DNA from: SSF14 sp046331245
GTDB lineage: Bacteria > Actinomycetota > Acidimicrobiia > Acidimicrobiales > Microtrichaceae
Length of the DNA: 64,000 nucleotides
Direction: 5' to 3'
NCBI GenBank assembly: GCA_046331245.1
Contig: JAXLRH010000006.1
Span: 186,001-250,000, forward strand
The notes below the pieces were generated by a model that worked only from the letters and a program-made list of their open reading frames with translations, made no database searches and was not told where the DNA came from. The position numbers were made by a program, and so were the translations under genes. Below, one piece after another: positions 7,747-16,193 of the stretch. Position 1 is the stretch's first letter. Every line of letters starts with the position of its first letter.

Positions 7747-9005
7747 CCCGCCCCACCGTCGCCGTCGTCGGCAGCGGCGTCGCCGGCCTCACGGCGGCGT
7801 ACGTGCTGCGGCGCACCCACGAGGTGACCCTCTACGAAGCGGACGACCGCCTCGGCGGCCACGCACACACCCATGACGTCGTCGATCCTCACGGGCGCCC
7901 GCTGGCGGTCGACACCGGCTTCATCGTGCACAACGAGCGCACCTATCCGACGCTGCTCCGCCTGTTCTCCGAGCTCGGCGTCGCCACGCAGGACACCGAG
8001 ATGAGCCTGTCGGTGCGATGCGACGGGTGCGGCCTCGAGTACGCGGGCGGCAAGGGCCGGCACGGTCTGTTCCCCTCGTCGGCGACGTGGTCGCGCCCCC
8101 GCTATCTCGCGATGCTGGCCGAGGTGGCGAGGTTCCACCGCCACGCGAGGCGGGTGCTCGCGGCCGGTGCCCATGACGCGACGACGCTCGGAGAGTTCCT
8201 CGCGGACGGCCGCTACTCCGACTACTTCGTCGACCACTTCATGACGCCCGTCGTCGCCGCCGTGTGGTCGTGCGGGCCGGCGACGGCCACGCAGTACCCG
8301 GCCCGCTACCTCTTCACCTTCCTCGAACACCACGGGATGCTCTCGGTGTCGGGCTCGCCGACGTGGCGCACCGTCGTCGGCGGCTCACGCACGTACGTCG
8401 ACCTCGCCGTGAAAGAGCTGACGGCAGTGCGGACGGCCACGCCGATCCGGACGCTGAACCGCACCGCCGGTGGCGTGCGCATCCACGACGACGCCGATCA
8501 CGTCGCCACGTTCGACGGCGTGGTCGTCGCCACCCATCCCGACCAGGCGCTCCGGCTGCTCGGCGACCCCACGCCGAGCGAGCGCCGTGCGCTCGGAGCG
8601 TTCACCTACTCGACCAACCCGACGCTGCTGCACACCGACGCCTCGGTGCTCCCCGAGCAGGACGGGGCACGTGCCAGCTGGAACTACCGCAAGGCGGCGT
8701 GCCGCGACGGTGCGGACCGCGTGCAAATCACGTACGACATGACCCGGTTGCAGCGCCTCGACACCGACGAGCGATACCTCGTGTCGCTCAACGCCGAGCA
8801 CGACGTGGATGACACCGCCGTGATCGACCGGATGACCTACCACCATCCGCAGTACACGCCGGCGTCGGTGGCGGCACAGGCCGAGCTCCCCACGCTCAAC
8901 GACGGCGTCACCGCGTTCGCCGGCGCCTACCACGGCTGGGGCTTCCACGAGGACGGGGCACGCGCCGGGCTGGCCGCGGCCCGGTCGCTCGGTGGTGCGT
9001 GGTGA
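7743..9005 (+). CDS. FAD-dependent oxidoreductase (amine-oxidase fold, COG2907-like)
   Basis: 420 aa. The N-terminal dinucleotide-binding motif GSGVAGLTAAYVL (residues 9-21) is followed by the Glu of the FAD fold in LYEADDRLGGHAHTH. The C-terminal FAD-binding part ends with FAGAYHGWGFHEDGARAGL, typical of the oxidoreductases found beside DUF1365 and CFA-type methyltransferase genes. It is probably a desaturase, isomerase or reductase acting on acyl chains. Start and stop overlap the adjacent genes by 4 nt. It resembles flavoproteins linked to bacterial furan or methyl-branched fatty-acid pathways, but the step it performs is not visible from sequence. Confidence 0.85.
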   Translation: MTRPTVAVVGSGVAGLTAAYVLRRTHEVTLYEADDRLGGHAHTHDVVDPHGRPLAVDTGFIVHNERTYPTLLRLFSELGVATQDTEMSLSVRCDGCGLEYAGGKGRHGLFPSSATWSRPRYLAMLAEVARFHRHARRVLAAGAHDATTLGEFLADGRYSDYFVDHFMTPVVAAVWSCGPATATQYPARYLFTFLEHHGMLSVSGSPTWRTVVGGSRTYVDLAVKELTAVRTATPIRTLNRTAGGVRIHDDADHVATFDGVVVATHPDQALRLLGDPTPSERRALGAFTYSTNPTLLHTDASVLPEQDGARASWNYRKAACRDGADRVQITYDMTRLQRLDTDERYLVSLNAEHDVDDTAVIDRMTYHHPQYTPASVAAQAELPTLNDGVTAFAGAYHGWGFHEDGARAGLAAARSLGGAW

Positions 9006-9724
9006 ACGCGCTGTACGAGTGCGAGGTCGCCCACGCCCGCACCACGCCCCTCGTGAACCGCTTCCGGTACGGCACCTACCTGTGGCTGGTCGACGTCGAC
9101 GAGCTCCCGCGACTCCCACGCGCGCTGCGCCCGCTCGCCGGGTTCCGGGCGGAGGACCACCTCGGATCGCCCGACCGCTCGATCCGCGCCAACGTCGACA
9201 CGTACCTCGCCGCCAACGGCATCGACCTCGACGGCGGCACCGTCACGATGCTCGCGGCCGCCCGTGTGCTCGGCCACGTGTTCAACCCGTTGAGCGTCTT
9301 CTGGTGCCACGACCGCACCGGGGCACTCGTGTGCACGATCGCCGAGGTGCACAACACCTACGGCGAGCGTCACTGCTACCTGGTGCGCACCGATGCCCTC
9401 GGCGCCGCCGACGTCGAGAAGGCCTTCTACGTCTCGCCGTTCGAACCGGTCACCGGCCGCTACCGCATGAGCCTGCCCGAGCCCGGCGACCGTCTCGCGA
9501 TCTCGATCACGCTGCACCGCGACGGCCAGGAGCCGTTCGTCGCGTCGCTCGCCGGGCGCCGGCGCCCCGCCACGGCGTGGCACCTGCTCGCCATGGCGCT
9601 GCGGCATCCGCTCGCGCCGGCCGTCGTGAGCCTGCGCATCCGGCGTCAGGGCATCGCGTTGTGGTGGCGCGAGTTGCCCGTCGTGCCCCGTCCCCACCAT
9701 TCGCCCCAGGAGGCCGTTCGATGA
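9002..9724 (+). CDS. DUF1365 family protein
   Basis: 240 aa beginning at GTG 9002 (GTG 8999 is equally possible), overlapping the end of the FAD gene. The family landmarks are present: NALYECEVAHARTTP, FRYGTYLWLVDVDEL, VLGHVFNPLSVFWC, AEVHNTYGERHCY and KAFYVSPF. DUF1365 has no fully established activity, but the gene is regularly found with COG2907 flavoproteins and CFA-family methyltransferases. Its stop overlaps the next start (ATGA). A role in modification of membrane acyl chains is inferred from neighbourhood. Confidence 0.9.
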   Translation: MNALYECEVAHARTTPLVNRFRYGTYLWLVDVDELPRLPRALRPLAGFRAEDHLGSPDRSIRANVDTYLAANGIDLDGGTVTMLAAARVLGHVFNPLSVFWCHDRTGALVCTIAEVHNTYGERHCYLVRTDALGAADVEKAFYVSPFEPVTGRYRMSLPEPGDRLAISITLHRDGQEPFVASLAGRRRPATAWHLLAMALRHPLAPAVVSLRIRRQGIALWWRELPVVPRPHHSPQEAVR

Positions 9725-11016
9725 CCGCAGTCCACCCCACCCGCCCTGCCGCCGGCACCGCCTCCCGGCCCGCTCTCGACTGGTCGGACCTGCACCGCCT
9801 GCCCGATCGCCCGGTCCGCGCCGCGATCGCACGGCGCCTCTTCCGCCACGCCGTCGACCGGCTGCCGATGCGCGTCGTCCTCGTCCCGACCGGCGAGACC
9901 TGGGGGGCCGGCGACGCCGCCGCTCCGGTGATGACGCTCGTGCGTCCCGACGCGTTCTTCGACCGGCTCGGCGACAGCGGGCTCATCGGGTTCGGCGAGG
10001 CGTTCATGGCCGGCGACGTGACCGCCGGTGACCACGACGCCCATCTCGTGCCGCTCATCACCATCCTCGCCGAGCGCATCACCGACCTCGTTCCCCGGAG
10101 CATCGCCAGGCTGCGTCGCCTCGGCGTGCGACGGCGACCGGCCGGCGAGGAGAACACGCCGACCGGCTCGCGCGACAACATCGCCCGGCACTACGACCTG
10201 AGCAACGAGCTGTTCGCGAGCTTCCTCGACCCGACGATGACCTACTCGGCGGCGCTGTTCGACGCACCGCTGGGCACGGCGGCCGGCGCGACGAGCTGGT
10301 CCGACCTCGAGGCGGCACAGCACCGCAAGATCGACCGCCTGCTCGACGCGTGCGGCGTCGGTCCCGGCACGTCGGTCCTCGAGATCGGCACCGGGTGGGG
10401 CGAGCTCGCGTTGCGCGCCGCGTCGCGAGGCGCAACCGTCCGCTCCATCACGCTGTCGGAGGAGCAGCGGGACCTGGCACGCCACCGCGTCGCCGACGCC
10501 GGTCTCGACGATCGCGTGTCGATCGAGCTGTGCGACTACCGCGCCGTCAGCGGGCGATTCGACGCCGTCGTGAGCGTCGAGATGATCGAGGCGGTCGGCG
10601 CGGCCTACTGGGGCGCCTACCTGTCGACGCTCGACCGCGTGCTGGCCGACGGCGGCACGGCAGCGGTGCAGGCCATCACGATGCCGCACCAGCAGATGCT
10701 GGCGACCGTGGACGACCAGACCTGGATCCACAAGTACATCTTCCCGGGCGGCATGATCCCGTCGGTCACCGCGCTCGCCGAGGCCGCCGGGACCACCCGC
10801 CTGCGCATCGTGGACGACATGTCGTTCGGCCCGCACTACGCCGAGACCCTCCGCCTGTGGCGCGAGCGCTTCGAGACGAACAGCGCGAACGTCGCCGGCT
10901 TCGGGGACGACCCGACGTTCCGGCGCATGTGGACCTTCTACCTCGCCTACGCCGAGGCCGGCTTCCGGGCCCGCTACCTCGACGTGCACCAGCTCGTGTT
11001 CCGGCGGCCGGCATGA
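9721..11016 (+). CDS. CFA-family SAM-dependent methyltransferase 1 (active-site Cys replaced by Ala)
   Basis: 431 aa. It has ARHYDLSNELF, the SAM-binding motif VLEIGTGWGELAL (near residue 220), SVEMIEAVG and WIHKYIFPGGMIPSV, which place it in the cyclopropane-fatty-acid-synthase superfamily in the subgroup that accompanies DUF1365. Where E. coli Cfa has YSCAYW with the bicarbonate-site Cys, this protein reads YSAALF; the second methyltransferase of the operon keeps the Cys. It could methylate an unsaturated acyl chain without ring closure, or have another chemistry. It overlaps both neighbours by 4 nt. Confidence 0.9.
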   Translation: MTAVHPTRPAAGTASRPALDWSDLHRLPDRPVRAAIARRLFRHAVDRLPMRVVLVPTGETWGAGDAAAPVMTLVRPDAFFDRLGDSGLIGFGEAFMAGDVTAGDHDAHLVPLITILAERITDLVPRSIARLRRLGVRRRPAGEENTPTGSRDNIARHYDLSNELFASFLDPTMTYSAALFDAPLGTAAGATSWSDLEAAQHRKIDRLLDACGVGPGTSVLEIGTGWGELALRAASRGATVRSITLSEEQRDLARHRVADAGLDDRVSIELCDYRAVSGRFDAVVSVEMIEAVGAAYWGAYLSTLDRVLADGGTAAVQAITMPHQQMLATVDDQTWIHKYIFPGGMIPSVTALAEAAGTTRLRIVDDMSFGPHYAETLRLWRERFETNSANVAGFGDDPTFRRMWTFYLAYAEAGFRARYLDVHQLVFRRPA

Positions 11017-12299
11017 CGCTCGCCGACGAGATCGTCGAGGTCGTCGCCACCGCGGTCGGCGCGCCGCCACCGGTGCGGCTGCAGGCGTGGGACGGGAGCG
11101 TCGCGGGCCCCGACGCCGGCCCCACCGTGGTCCTGCGCTCGACGGGCGCGCTGCGACGGATGATCTGGCGACCGGGCGAGCTCGGCCTGGCGCAGGCCTA
11201 CGTGACCGGCGAGCTCGACGTCGACGGCGACCTCGGCGACGGCCTCCGCCGGATGTGGGCCTCGCGTCGCGCTGCGACGTCGACAGGAACGACCATCGCA
11301 GGGCCGTCGGCGCGACGTCTCGCGTCGGCGGCGCCACGCGTGCTGCGCCTCGCCCGTCGCGCCGGCGCCCTCGGCTCCCCCGCACGCCCGCCGGACTCCC
11401 AGGCACGACTGCGAGGCCGGCTCCACAGCACGGCGCGGGACCGTGCTGCGATCGCCCACCACTACGACCTCTCCAACGACTTCTACGAGCTGATCCTCGA
11501 CGAGCAGATGGTGTACTCGTGCGCCTACTGGCGTTCCGACCACGACGACTACACCCTCGCCGACGCGCAGACCGACAAGCTCGACCTCGTGTGCCGCAAG
11601 CTCGCGCTGCGCGCCGGCGACCGGTTGCTCGACGTCGGATGCGGTTGGGGCGCCACCGCCATCCACGCCGCCGCTCACTACGGCGCCTTCGTGACCGGCA
11701 TCACCTTGTCGACGGAGCAGGCCGCCTTCGCTCGGCGCCGGGTGACGGAGCTCGGGCTCGACGAACAGGTCACGATCGAGGTGCGCGACTACCGCGACCT
11801 CACGACGGGCCCGTCCGCCGTGCCGTACGACGCGGTGAGCTCGTTGGAGATGGGCGAGCACGTCGGCGAGGCCAACTACCCGACCTACGCGGCGACGCTC
11901 GCCGCCATGGTGCGGCCCGGTGGCCGCGTGCTCGTCCAGCAGATGTCACGGGGACGCGTCGCCCCCGGCGGTGGAGCGTTCATCGAGGCGTTCATCGCGC
12001 CGGACATGTTCATGCGCCCGCTCGGCCGTACCGTCGATCTCATCGAGGCAGCAGGCCTGGAGGTCGTCTCGGTGCAGGGCATGCGCGAGCACTACGTGCG
12101 CACCATCGAGGCGTGGCACGACACGCTCGAGGCCCGCTGGGACGACGTCGTGGCGCTGGTCGGGCCGGAGGTCGCCCGGGTGTGGCGGCTCTACCTCGTC
12201 GGCTCGGCGCTGGCGTTCGAGCAGGGCCGCATGGGCGTGGATCAGATCCTGGCGGTGCGGCCCGACGTCACGACGACAGGTGCTCCACGCCGGCGGTGA
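11013..12299 (+). CDS. CFA-family SAM-dependent methyltransferase 2 (active-site Cys retained)
   Basis: 428 aa, last gene of the five-gene operon, start overlapping the previous stop (ATGA). A poorly conserved N-terminal region of about 150 residues precedes AHHYDLSNDFYELIL, MVYSCAYWRS with the Cfa-type Cys, LLDVGCGWGATA (near residue 207) and SSLEMGEHVGEANY with the conserved Glu. It transfers a methyl or methylene group from SAM to a double bond of a phospholipid acyl chain. It differs clearly from methyltransferase 1, so the two may act on different positions or in sequence. The 3' end overlaps the convergent LEH-like gene by 32 bp. Confidence 0.9.
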   Translation: MTLADEIVEVVATAVGAPPPVRLQAWDGSVAGPDAGPTVVLRSTGALRRMIWRPGELGLAQAYVTGELDVDGDLGDGLRRMWASRRAATSTGTTIAGPSARRLASAAPRVLRLARRAGALGSPARPPDSQARLRGRLHSTARDRAAIAHHYDLSNDFYELILDEQMVYSCAYWRSDHDDYTLADAQTDKLDLVCRKLALRAGDRLLDVGCGWGATAIHAAAHYGAFVTGITLSTEQAAFARRRVTELGLDEQVTIEVRDYRDLTTGPSAVPYDAVSSLEMGEHVGEANYPTYAATLAAMVRPGGRVLVQQMSRGRVAPGGGAFIEAFIAPDMFMRPLGRTVDLIEAAGLEVVSVQGMREHYVRTIEAWHDTLEARWDDVVALVGPEVARVWRLYLVGSALAFEQGRMGVDQILAVRPDVTTTGAPRRR

Positions 12300-12648
12300 A
12301 GGTTGCCAGGTCGAAGAAGTCGCGCCACAGCGAGATCCGGCCGTCGTCGGTCACCTCGAACACGCCGGCGACGGGGAGGTCCATCCACTTCTCGCCGATG
12401 CGGAACCGGTCGAGCCGCTCGTTCATCACGACGTTGCCCGTCACCGTCTGGCGGTGCACGATGAACTGCACCTCGTCGATGCCGGTCGACATTGCCCCCA
12501 GGACGGAGCGCATGGCGTCGGGCCCGATGTTGGTGCCCAGCGGGACGTTGTCGTACTCGACGTCGTCGGTGACCAGCTCGAGCGCGGACTCGAGGTCGTT
12601 GGACACGATGCGGCGGATGAACTCGTCGACGATCTGCACGGGGGTCAT
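12268..12648 (-). CDS. Limonene-1,2-epoxide hydrolase-like NTF2-fold protein
   Basis: 126 aa beginning at ATG 12648 (MTPVQIVDEFIRRIV). The pattern DDVEYDNVPL supplies the Tyr and Asn, and ISLWRDFFD the Arg-Asp pair, that in epoxide hydrolases of the LEH type hold the water and substrate. Members of the family open epoxides; related SnoaL/NTF2 proteins have other activities, so the substrate is open. It may be a single-gene unit. It converges with the methyltransferase operon and its end overlaps that operon by 32 bp. Confidence 0.75.
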   Translation of the reverse strand: MTPVQIVDEFIRRIVSNDLESALELVTDDVEYDNVPLGTNIGPDAMRSVLGAMSTGIDEVQFIVHRQTVTGNVVMNERLDRFRIGEKWMDLPVAGVFEVTDDGRISLWRDFFDLATFTAGVEHLSS

Positions 12649-12699
12649 GGAGCGTGAGTCTTCCAGACACCGTCGGACCTCGGTGGTAGCAATGCACGA

Positions 12700-13155
12700 G
12701 TGGACGACATCCTGTTCGACCAGGTGGCCGAGGCCACCCGCTCCCTCGTGCCGGCCGAGCTCGGCACCCTGCGCCTCCGGCCCCGCCGGTGGGCGCTGAA
12801 GGCATGGTTCGGGCCGGCCGACCCCATCAAGGAGCACTACGAGGCGCAGATCATCGCGGCCCGCCACGCTCCCGGCGCGACCGCCCTGGGCATCGAGATC
12901 GGGTTCCACGCCGAGCACCGCGACCCTGCCGACAACGATGCCTGCATCGAGCGCATCGCGCTGAACGCACCCGAGTGGCGGACGGCCCTCGGCGAGGAGG
13001 CCGAGGTGGGCGGGTTCATCGGTCGCCCCGACCAGTGGCGCCGCATCTCGGAGGTGTGGATCGATCCCGATCTCGGCGACGACGAGCTGGCATGGGAGAT
13101 CGCCACGCGGCTGTGCGACTACATCCTGGCCATCGAACCGGCCCGGGTAGGTTGA
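12700..13155 (+). CDS. Conserved hypothetical protein, 151 aa
   Basis: Starts at GTG 12700 (VDDILFDQVAEATRSLVP). I do not recognise a named family. The protein is soluble and acidic, with no signal peptide or membrane segment; visible stretches include RRWALKAWFGPADPIKEHYEAQIIAAR and, at the end, AWEIATRLCDYILAIEP. It sits 5 bp before the LysE-type exporter on the same strand, although that gene seems to have its own TAGGTT promoter element inside the 3' end of this one. Confidence 0.7.
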   Translation: MDDILFDQVAEATRSLVPAELGTLRLRPRRWALKAWFGPADPIKEHYEAQIIAARHAPGATALGIEIGFHAEHRDPADNDACIERIALNAPEWRTALGEEAEVGGFIGRPDQWRRISEVWIDPDLGDDELAWEIATRLCDYILAIEPARVG

Positions 13156-13160
13156 ACCCC

Positions 13161-13802
13161 GTGCTCATCGACACGTCCCGTCTCGTCGCGATCGTGCTCA
13201 CCGCGCTGGCGATCATCGCCGTGCCCGGCCCGAGCGTGCTGTTCGTCATCAGCCGCGGCGTCACGCTGGGCCGCCGCGCCGGGCTGGCCACGGTCGTCGG
13301 CAACGAGGTCGGGCTCGCCGTGCAGGTGGTCGCCGTCGCGTTCGGCCTCGGCGAGGTGGTGGAACGCTCGATCGTGGCGTTCACGGTCATCAAGGTCTGC
13401 GGCGCCCTCTACCTCGTGTACCTCGGCGTGCAGGCCATCCGCCACCGCCGGTCCCTCGCCGACGCGTTCGGTCGCGGCGTCGAGCCGGTGCCGCTCCGGC
13501 GCATCCTGCGCGAAGGGTTCGTCGTCGGGGTGAGCAACCCCAAGTCGATGATCCTCTTCACGTCGATCCTGCCGCAGTTCGTCGATCCGCACGGGGCGTC
13601 GCCGACGCTGCAGCTGCTCGTGCTCGGCGCGGTGTGCGTGCTGGTCGCGCTGCTCAGCGACTCCGTGTGGGCCCTCGCCGCCGGCACCGCCCGCGCCTGG
13701 TTCGGTCGCCGCCCCGAGCGCCTCTCCACCATCGGCGGCGTCGGCGGGCTGATCACCATCGGGCTCGGCCTGCGCCTGGCCGTCACCGGGCGCCACGACT
13801 GA
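13161..13802 (+). CDS. LysE/RhtB family amino-acid exporter
   Basis: 213 aa from GTG 13161. The LysE superfamily signature is seen in IIAVPGPSVLFVISRGVTLG near the N-terminus and GVSNPKSMILFTSILPQF in the middle, with five or six membrane segments. Such proteins export amino acids or their derivatives. TAGGTT at 13148-13153 lies 7 nt before the start, so a leaderless internal promoter is possible. The stop shares one base with the next start (TGATG), coupling it to a serine hydrolase. The substrate is unknown. Confidence 0.88.
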   Translation: MLIDTSRLVAIVLTALAIIAVPGPSVLFVISRGVTLGRRAGLATVVGNEVGLAVQVVAVAFGLGEVVERSIVAFTVIKVCGALYLVYLGVQAIRHRRSLADAFGRGVEPVPLRRILREGFVVGVSNPKSMILFTSILPQFVDPHGASPTLQLLVLGAVCVLVALLSDSVWALAAGTARAWFGRRPERLSTIGGVGGLITIGLGLRLAVTGRHD

Positions 13803-14854
13803 TGACGACGGCCACCACGGCACTCCTGGACGCGGCGCGCCGTGACGTCGAGAGCGGCTGGCTGCCCGCGTGCCAGATCGCCGTGGCCCGCGACGGCGAG
13901 CTCGTCGTGTTCGAGACGTTCGGCGACGCCACCGACGACGACCGCTTCCTGGCCTTCTCCACCACCAAGCCCATCGTGGCCTCGCTCGTGTGGCAGCTCA
14001 TCGGCGAGGGGCTGCTCGACGTCGACCTGCCGGTGGCGCACTACGTCCCGGAGTTCGCGGCGAACGGGAAGGGCGCCGTCACGGTGGAGCAGGTCCTGCT
14101 GCACACCGCCGGCTTCCCCGAGGCGCCGATGGGCCCGGTGGAGGGCGCCGATGGGGCGCGACGCCTCGAACGGCTCGCGTCGTGGCGGCTCGACTGGGAG
14201 CCGGGCACGCGGTTCGAGTACCACGCCGGTTCGGCCCACTGGGTGCTCGTGGAGCTGATCGAGCGCCTGGGCGGCGGCGACTTCCGCGACCTCCTCGAAC
14301 AGCGGGTCTGCGCGCCGCTCGGTCTGCCACGGGTGCTCGGGCTGCCGGTCGACCGCCAGCAGCACATCGCCGCGCCGGTTCCGGTGGGCGACGCGATCGG
14401 TGGCCCGCCGTTGCACGCGACGGAGCTGGCCGCTCCCGACGTGATCGCCGCCGGCGTGCCCGGCGGTGGGGCCGTCCTCACCGCCGCCGACCTCGCGATG
14501 TTCTACCAGGGGCTACTCCACGATCCCGACGGCATCTGGCGCCCCGACGTGCTGGCCGACGCCACGGGCAACATCCGGTGCACGCTGCCCGAACCGCTCT
14601 TCGGGCTGCCCGTGAACCGGTCGATCGGGCTCGTCGTCGCCGGCGACGACGGCAACCACGTGATGCGGTACGCCGCGTTCGGCCAGTCCTGCTCGCCACG
14701 CTCGTTCGGCCACGCCGGCATGCACATGCAGGTGGCCTGGGCCGATCCCGACACCGGCATCTCGTTCGCCTACCTCACCAACGGCGCCGACGCCGACGTG
14801 ATGCGCGAGGGGGCGCGGGGCGTGCGCCTCTCGGACCTCGCCGCCCAGCTCTGA
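13802..14854 (+). CDS. Serine hydrolase, class C beta-lactamase/esterase family
   Basis: 350 aa. The nucleophile motif FSTTKPIV (S53-x-x-K56) and a YHAGS motif replacing the usual YxN are visible, with FGHAGMHM near residue 302 in place of the KTG box. There is no signal peptide, so it is probably a cytoplasmic esterase or amidohydrolase (EstB-like) rather than an antibiotic-degrading enzyme. It is coupled to the LysE exporter by a one-base overlap. It converges with the CHAP lipoprotein gene, leaving 21 bp between the two. Confidence 0.88.
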   Translation: MTTATTALLDAARRDVESGWLPACQIAVARDGELVVFETFGDATDDDRFLAFSTTKPIVASLVWQLIGEGLLDVDLPVAHYVPEFAANGKGAVTVEQVLLHTAGFPEAPMGPVEGADGARRLERLASWRLDWEPGTRFEYHAGSAHWVLVELIERLGGGDFRDLLEQRVCAPLGLPRVLGLPVDRQQHIAAPVPVGDAIGGPPLHATELAAPDVIAAGVPGGGAVLTAADLAMFYQGLLHDPDGIWRPDVLADATGNIRCTLPEPLFGLPVNRSIGLVVAGDDGNHVMRYAAFGQSCSPRSFGHAGMHMQVAWADPDTGISFAYLTNGADADVMREGARGVRLSDLAAQL

Positions 14855-14875
14855 CGACGCCGCTCATGCGCGCGC

Positions 14876-15526
14876 TCAGAGGTCGCGGACGTGGATGTAC
14901 CGCGGCGCCCGGGTGTGCATCTGGACGTAGGAGCCGTCGTTGCCCAGGTTGTACTGCTCGACCATCACCGAGCCGTCCGAGTACACCGCCTGCACCCACG
15001 CGACGTGACCGAGCGGGCCGGCGCCGAGGCCACCGTACGACTCGTTCGCGTTCCACTGGGCGATCGCCCCGACGGCCGGCGTCCCGTTGACGGCGGCGTA
15101 CGGTGCGAGCTGGTCGTCCCACGTGGTGGCATCGCCGACGTACGTCGGCAGGGAGTAGCCGTTGCGCGAGCTCAGCCGCCAGGCCAGGAAGCTCGTGCAC
15201 TCGCGGTTCGGGAAGCCCCACGGGTCGGTCACGGCATCCCGAGCGGCGGTCCGCAGGTTGGCCGGGTAGTCGTCGGACGGTGCGGTGGAGCCGGCCACGA
15301 CGCCGGCGGCCTGCGCCTGCGCCGTGAGGATGAGCTCGGCGACGCGCTGCTTGGTGAGCATCCGCTGCCAGCGGCCACCACGGCACTGCAGGACCCAGCT
15401 GCCGCCGTCGTCGCCGAAGTCGGTGGTGCGACACTTCGCGCCGACCCGCGCCGGCTGGCACGCGGTGAGGAGGCCCACCATCATCACGAGCGCGAGCGCG
15501 CCAACCTTCACCTGCTTGCCCAGCAC
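14876..15526 (-). CDS. Secreted CHAP-domain lipoprotein (probable peptidoglycan amidase/peptidase)
   Basis: 216 aa from GTG 15526. The N-terminus is KQVKVGALALVMMVGLL followed by a TAC lipobox, so it is exported and lipidated. The C-terminal CHAP domain has the catalytic Cys in NRECTSFLAWRLS and the His in GPLGHVAWVQAV, then VMVEQYN. CHAP enzymes cut peptidoglycan cross-links or amide bonds. A TAGCGT hexamer lies 7 nt before the GTG, suggesting a leaderless message; an alternative GTG start is at 15511. It is divergent from an HD-domain gene with only 55 bp between them. Confidence 0.82.
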   Translation of the reverse strand: MLGKQVKVGALALVMMVGLLTACQPARVGAKCRTTDFGDDGGSWVLQCRGGRWQRMLTKQRVAELILTAQAQAAGVVAGSTAPSDDYPANLRTAARDAVTDPWGFPNRECTSFLAWRLSSRNGYSLPTYVGDATTWDDQLAPYAAVNGTPAVGAIAQWNANESYGGLGAGPLGHVAWVQAVYSDGSVMVEQYNLGNDGSYVQMHTRAPRYIHVRDL

Positions 15527-15581
15527 GGGCGAAACGCTACTCGTAGTACCTTGAGACACCTCGACACCCCTGGGGGCTGGC

Positions 15582-16193
15582 ATGACCGACACCACGATCG
15601 ACGACCCGACCGCAGCGCCGAAGCTGGCCACGTTCCGCGCCATGGTGGACGGCACCCAGGAGGACTGGAACATCATCGGTCGAGCGACGACCCACAACTT
15701 CGAGGGCCTGCCCGAGCGGCTCATGGCCCACCTCCGCCTGCTCGACGGCGACTACGGCGGCTTCCCCGTCGACCGCCTCACCCACTCCCTGCAGACGGCG
15801 ACCCGCGCCGAGCGCGCCGGCCGCGACGACGAGTACGTGCTGTGCGCGCTCATCCACGACATCGGCGACACGCTCGGCCCGGCGAACCACGCCGACATCG
15901 CGGCGGCCATCCTGAAGCCCTTCGTCTCCGAGCAGAACCACTGGATGGTCGAGAAGCACGGCATCTTCCAGGGGTACTACTTCTTCCACTTCCTGGGCGC
16001 CGACCGGAACCTCCGCGACCAGTTCGCCGACCATCCGTGGTTCGACTACTGCGCCGAGTTCTGCCACGAGTACGACCAGCCGGCGTTCGACCCCGACTAC
16101 GACACCCTGCCGCTCGAGCACTTCGAGCCGCTCCTCCGCTCGGGCCTCGCCCGGGCGAAGCACACCATCTACCCCAAGTCGGCCGCCGAGTAG
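15582..16193 (+). CDS. HD-domain protein of the inositol-oxygenase/PhnZ-like group
   Basis: 203 aa. Metal ligands are arranged as in mixed-valent diiron oxygenases of the HD superfamily: RLTHSLQTATRAERAG (His), LIHDIGD (His-Asp), ANHADI (His), EKHGIFQGYY (His) and a C-terminal Asp in the YDQPAFDPDYD region. Relatives include myo-inositol oxygenase and the phosphonate-cleaving PhnZ. The sequence fits an oxygenase at least as well as a phosphohydrolase, but the substrate is unknown and no phosphonate genes are nearby. Its 3' end overlaps the convergent gene by 25 bp. Confidence 0.75.
   Translation: MTDTTIDDPTAAPKLATFRAMVDGTQEDWNIIGRATTHNFEGLPERLMAHLRLLDGDYGGFPVDRLTHSLQTATRAERAGRDDEYVLCALIHDIGDTLGPANHADIAAAILKPFVSEQNHWMVEKHGIFQGYYFFHFLGADRNLRDQFADHPWFDYCAEFCHEYDQPAFDPDYDTLPLEHFEPLLRSGLARAKHTIYPKSAAE

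Noticed and set aside
13802..14854. Antibiotic-resistance beta-lactamase
   Set aside because: SxxK is present but there is no signal peptide and the YxN and KTG motifs are replaced, which fits an EstB-like esterase better.
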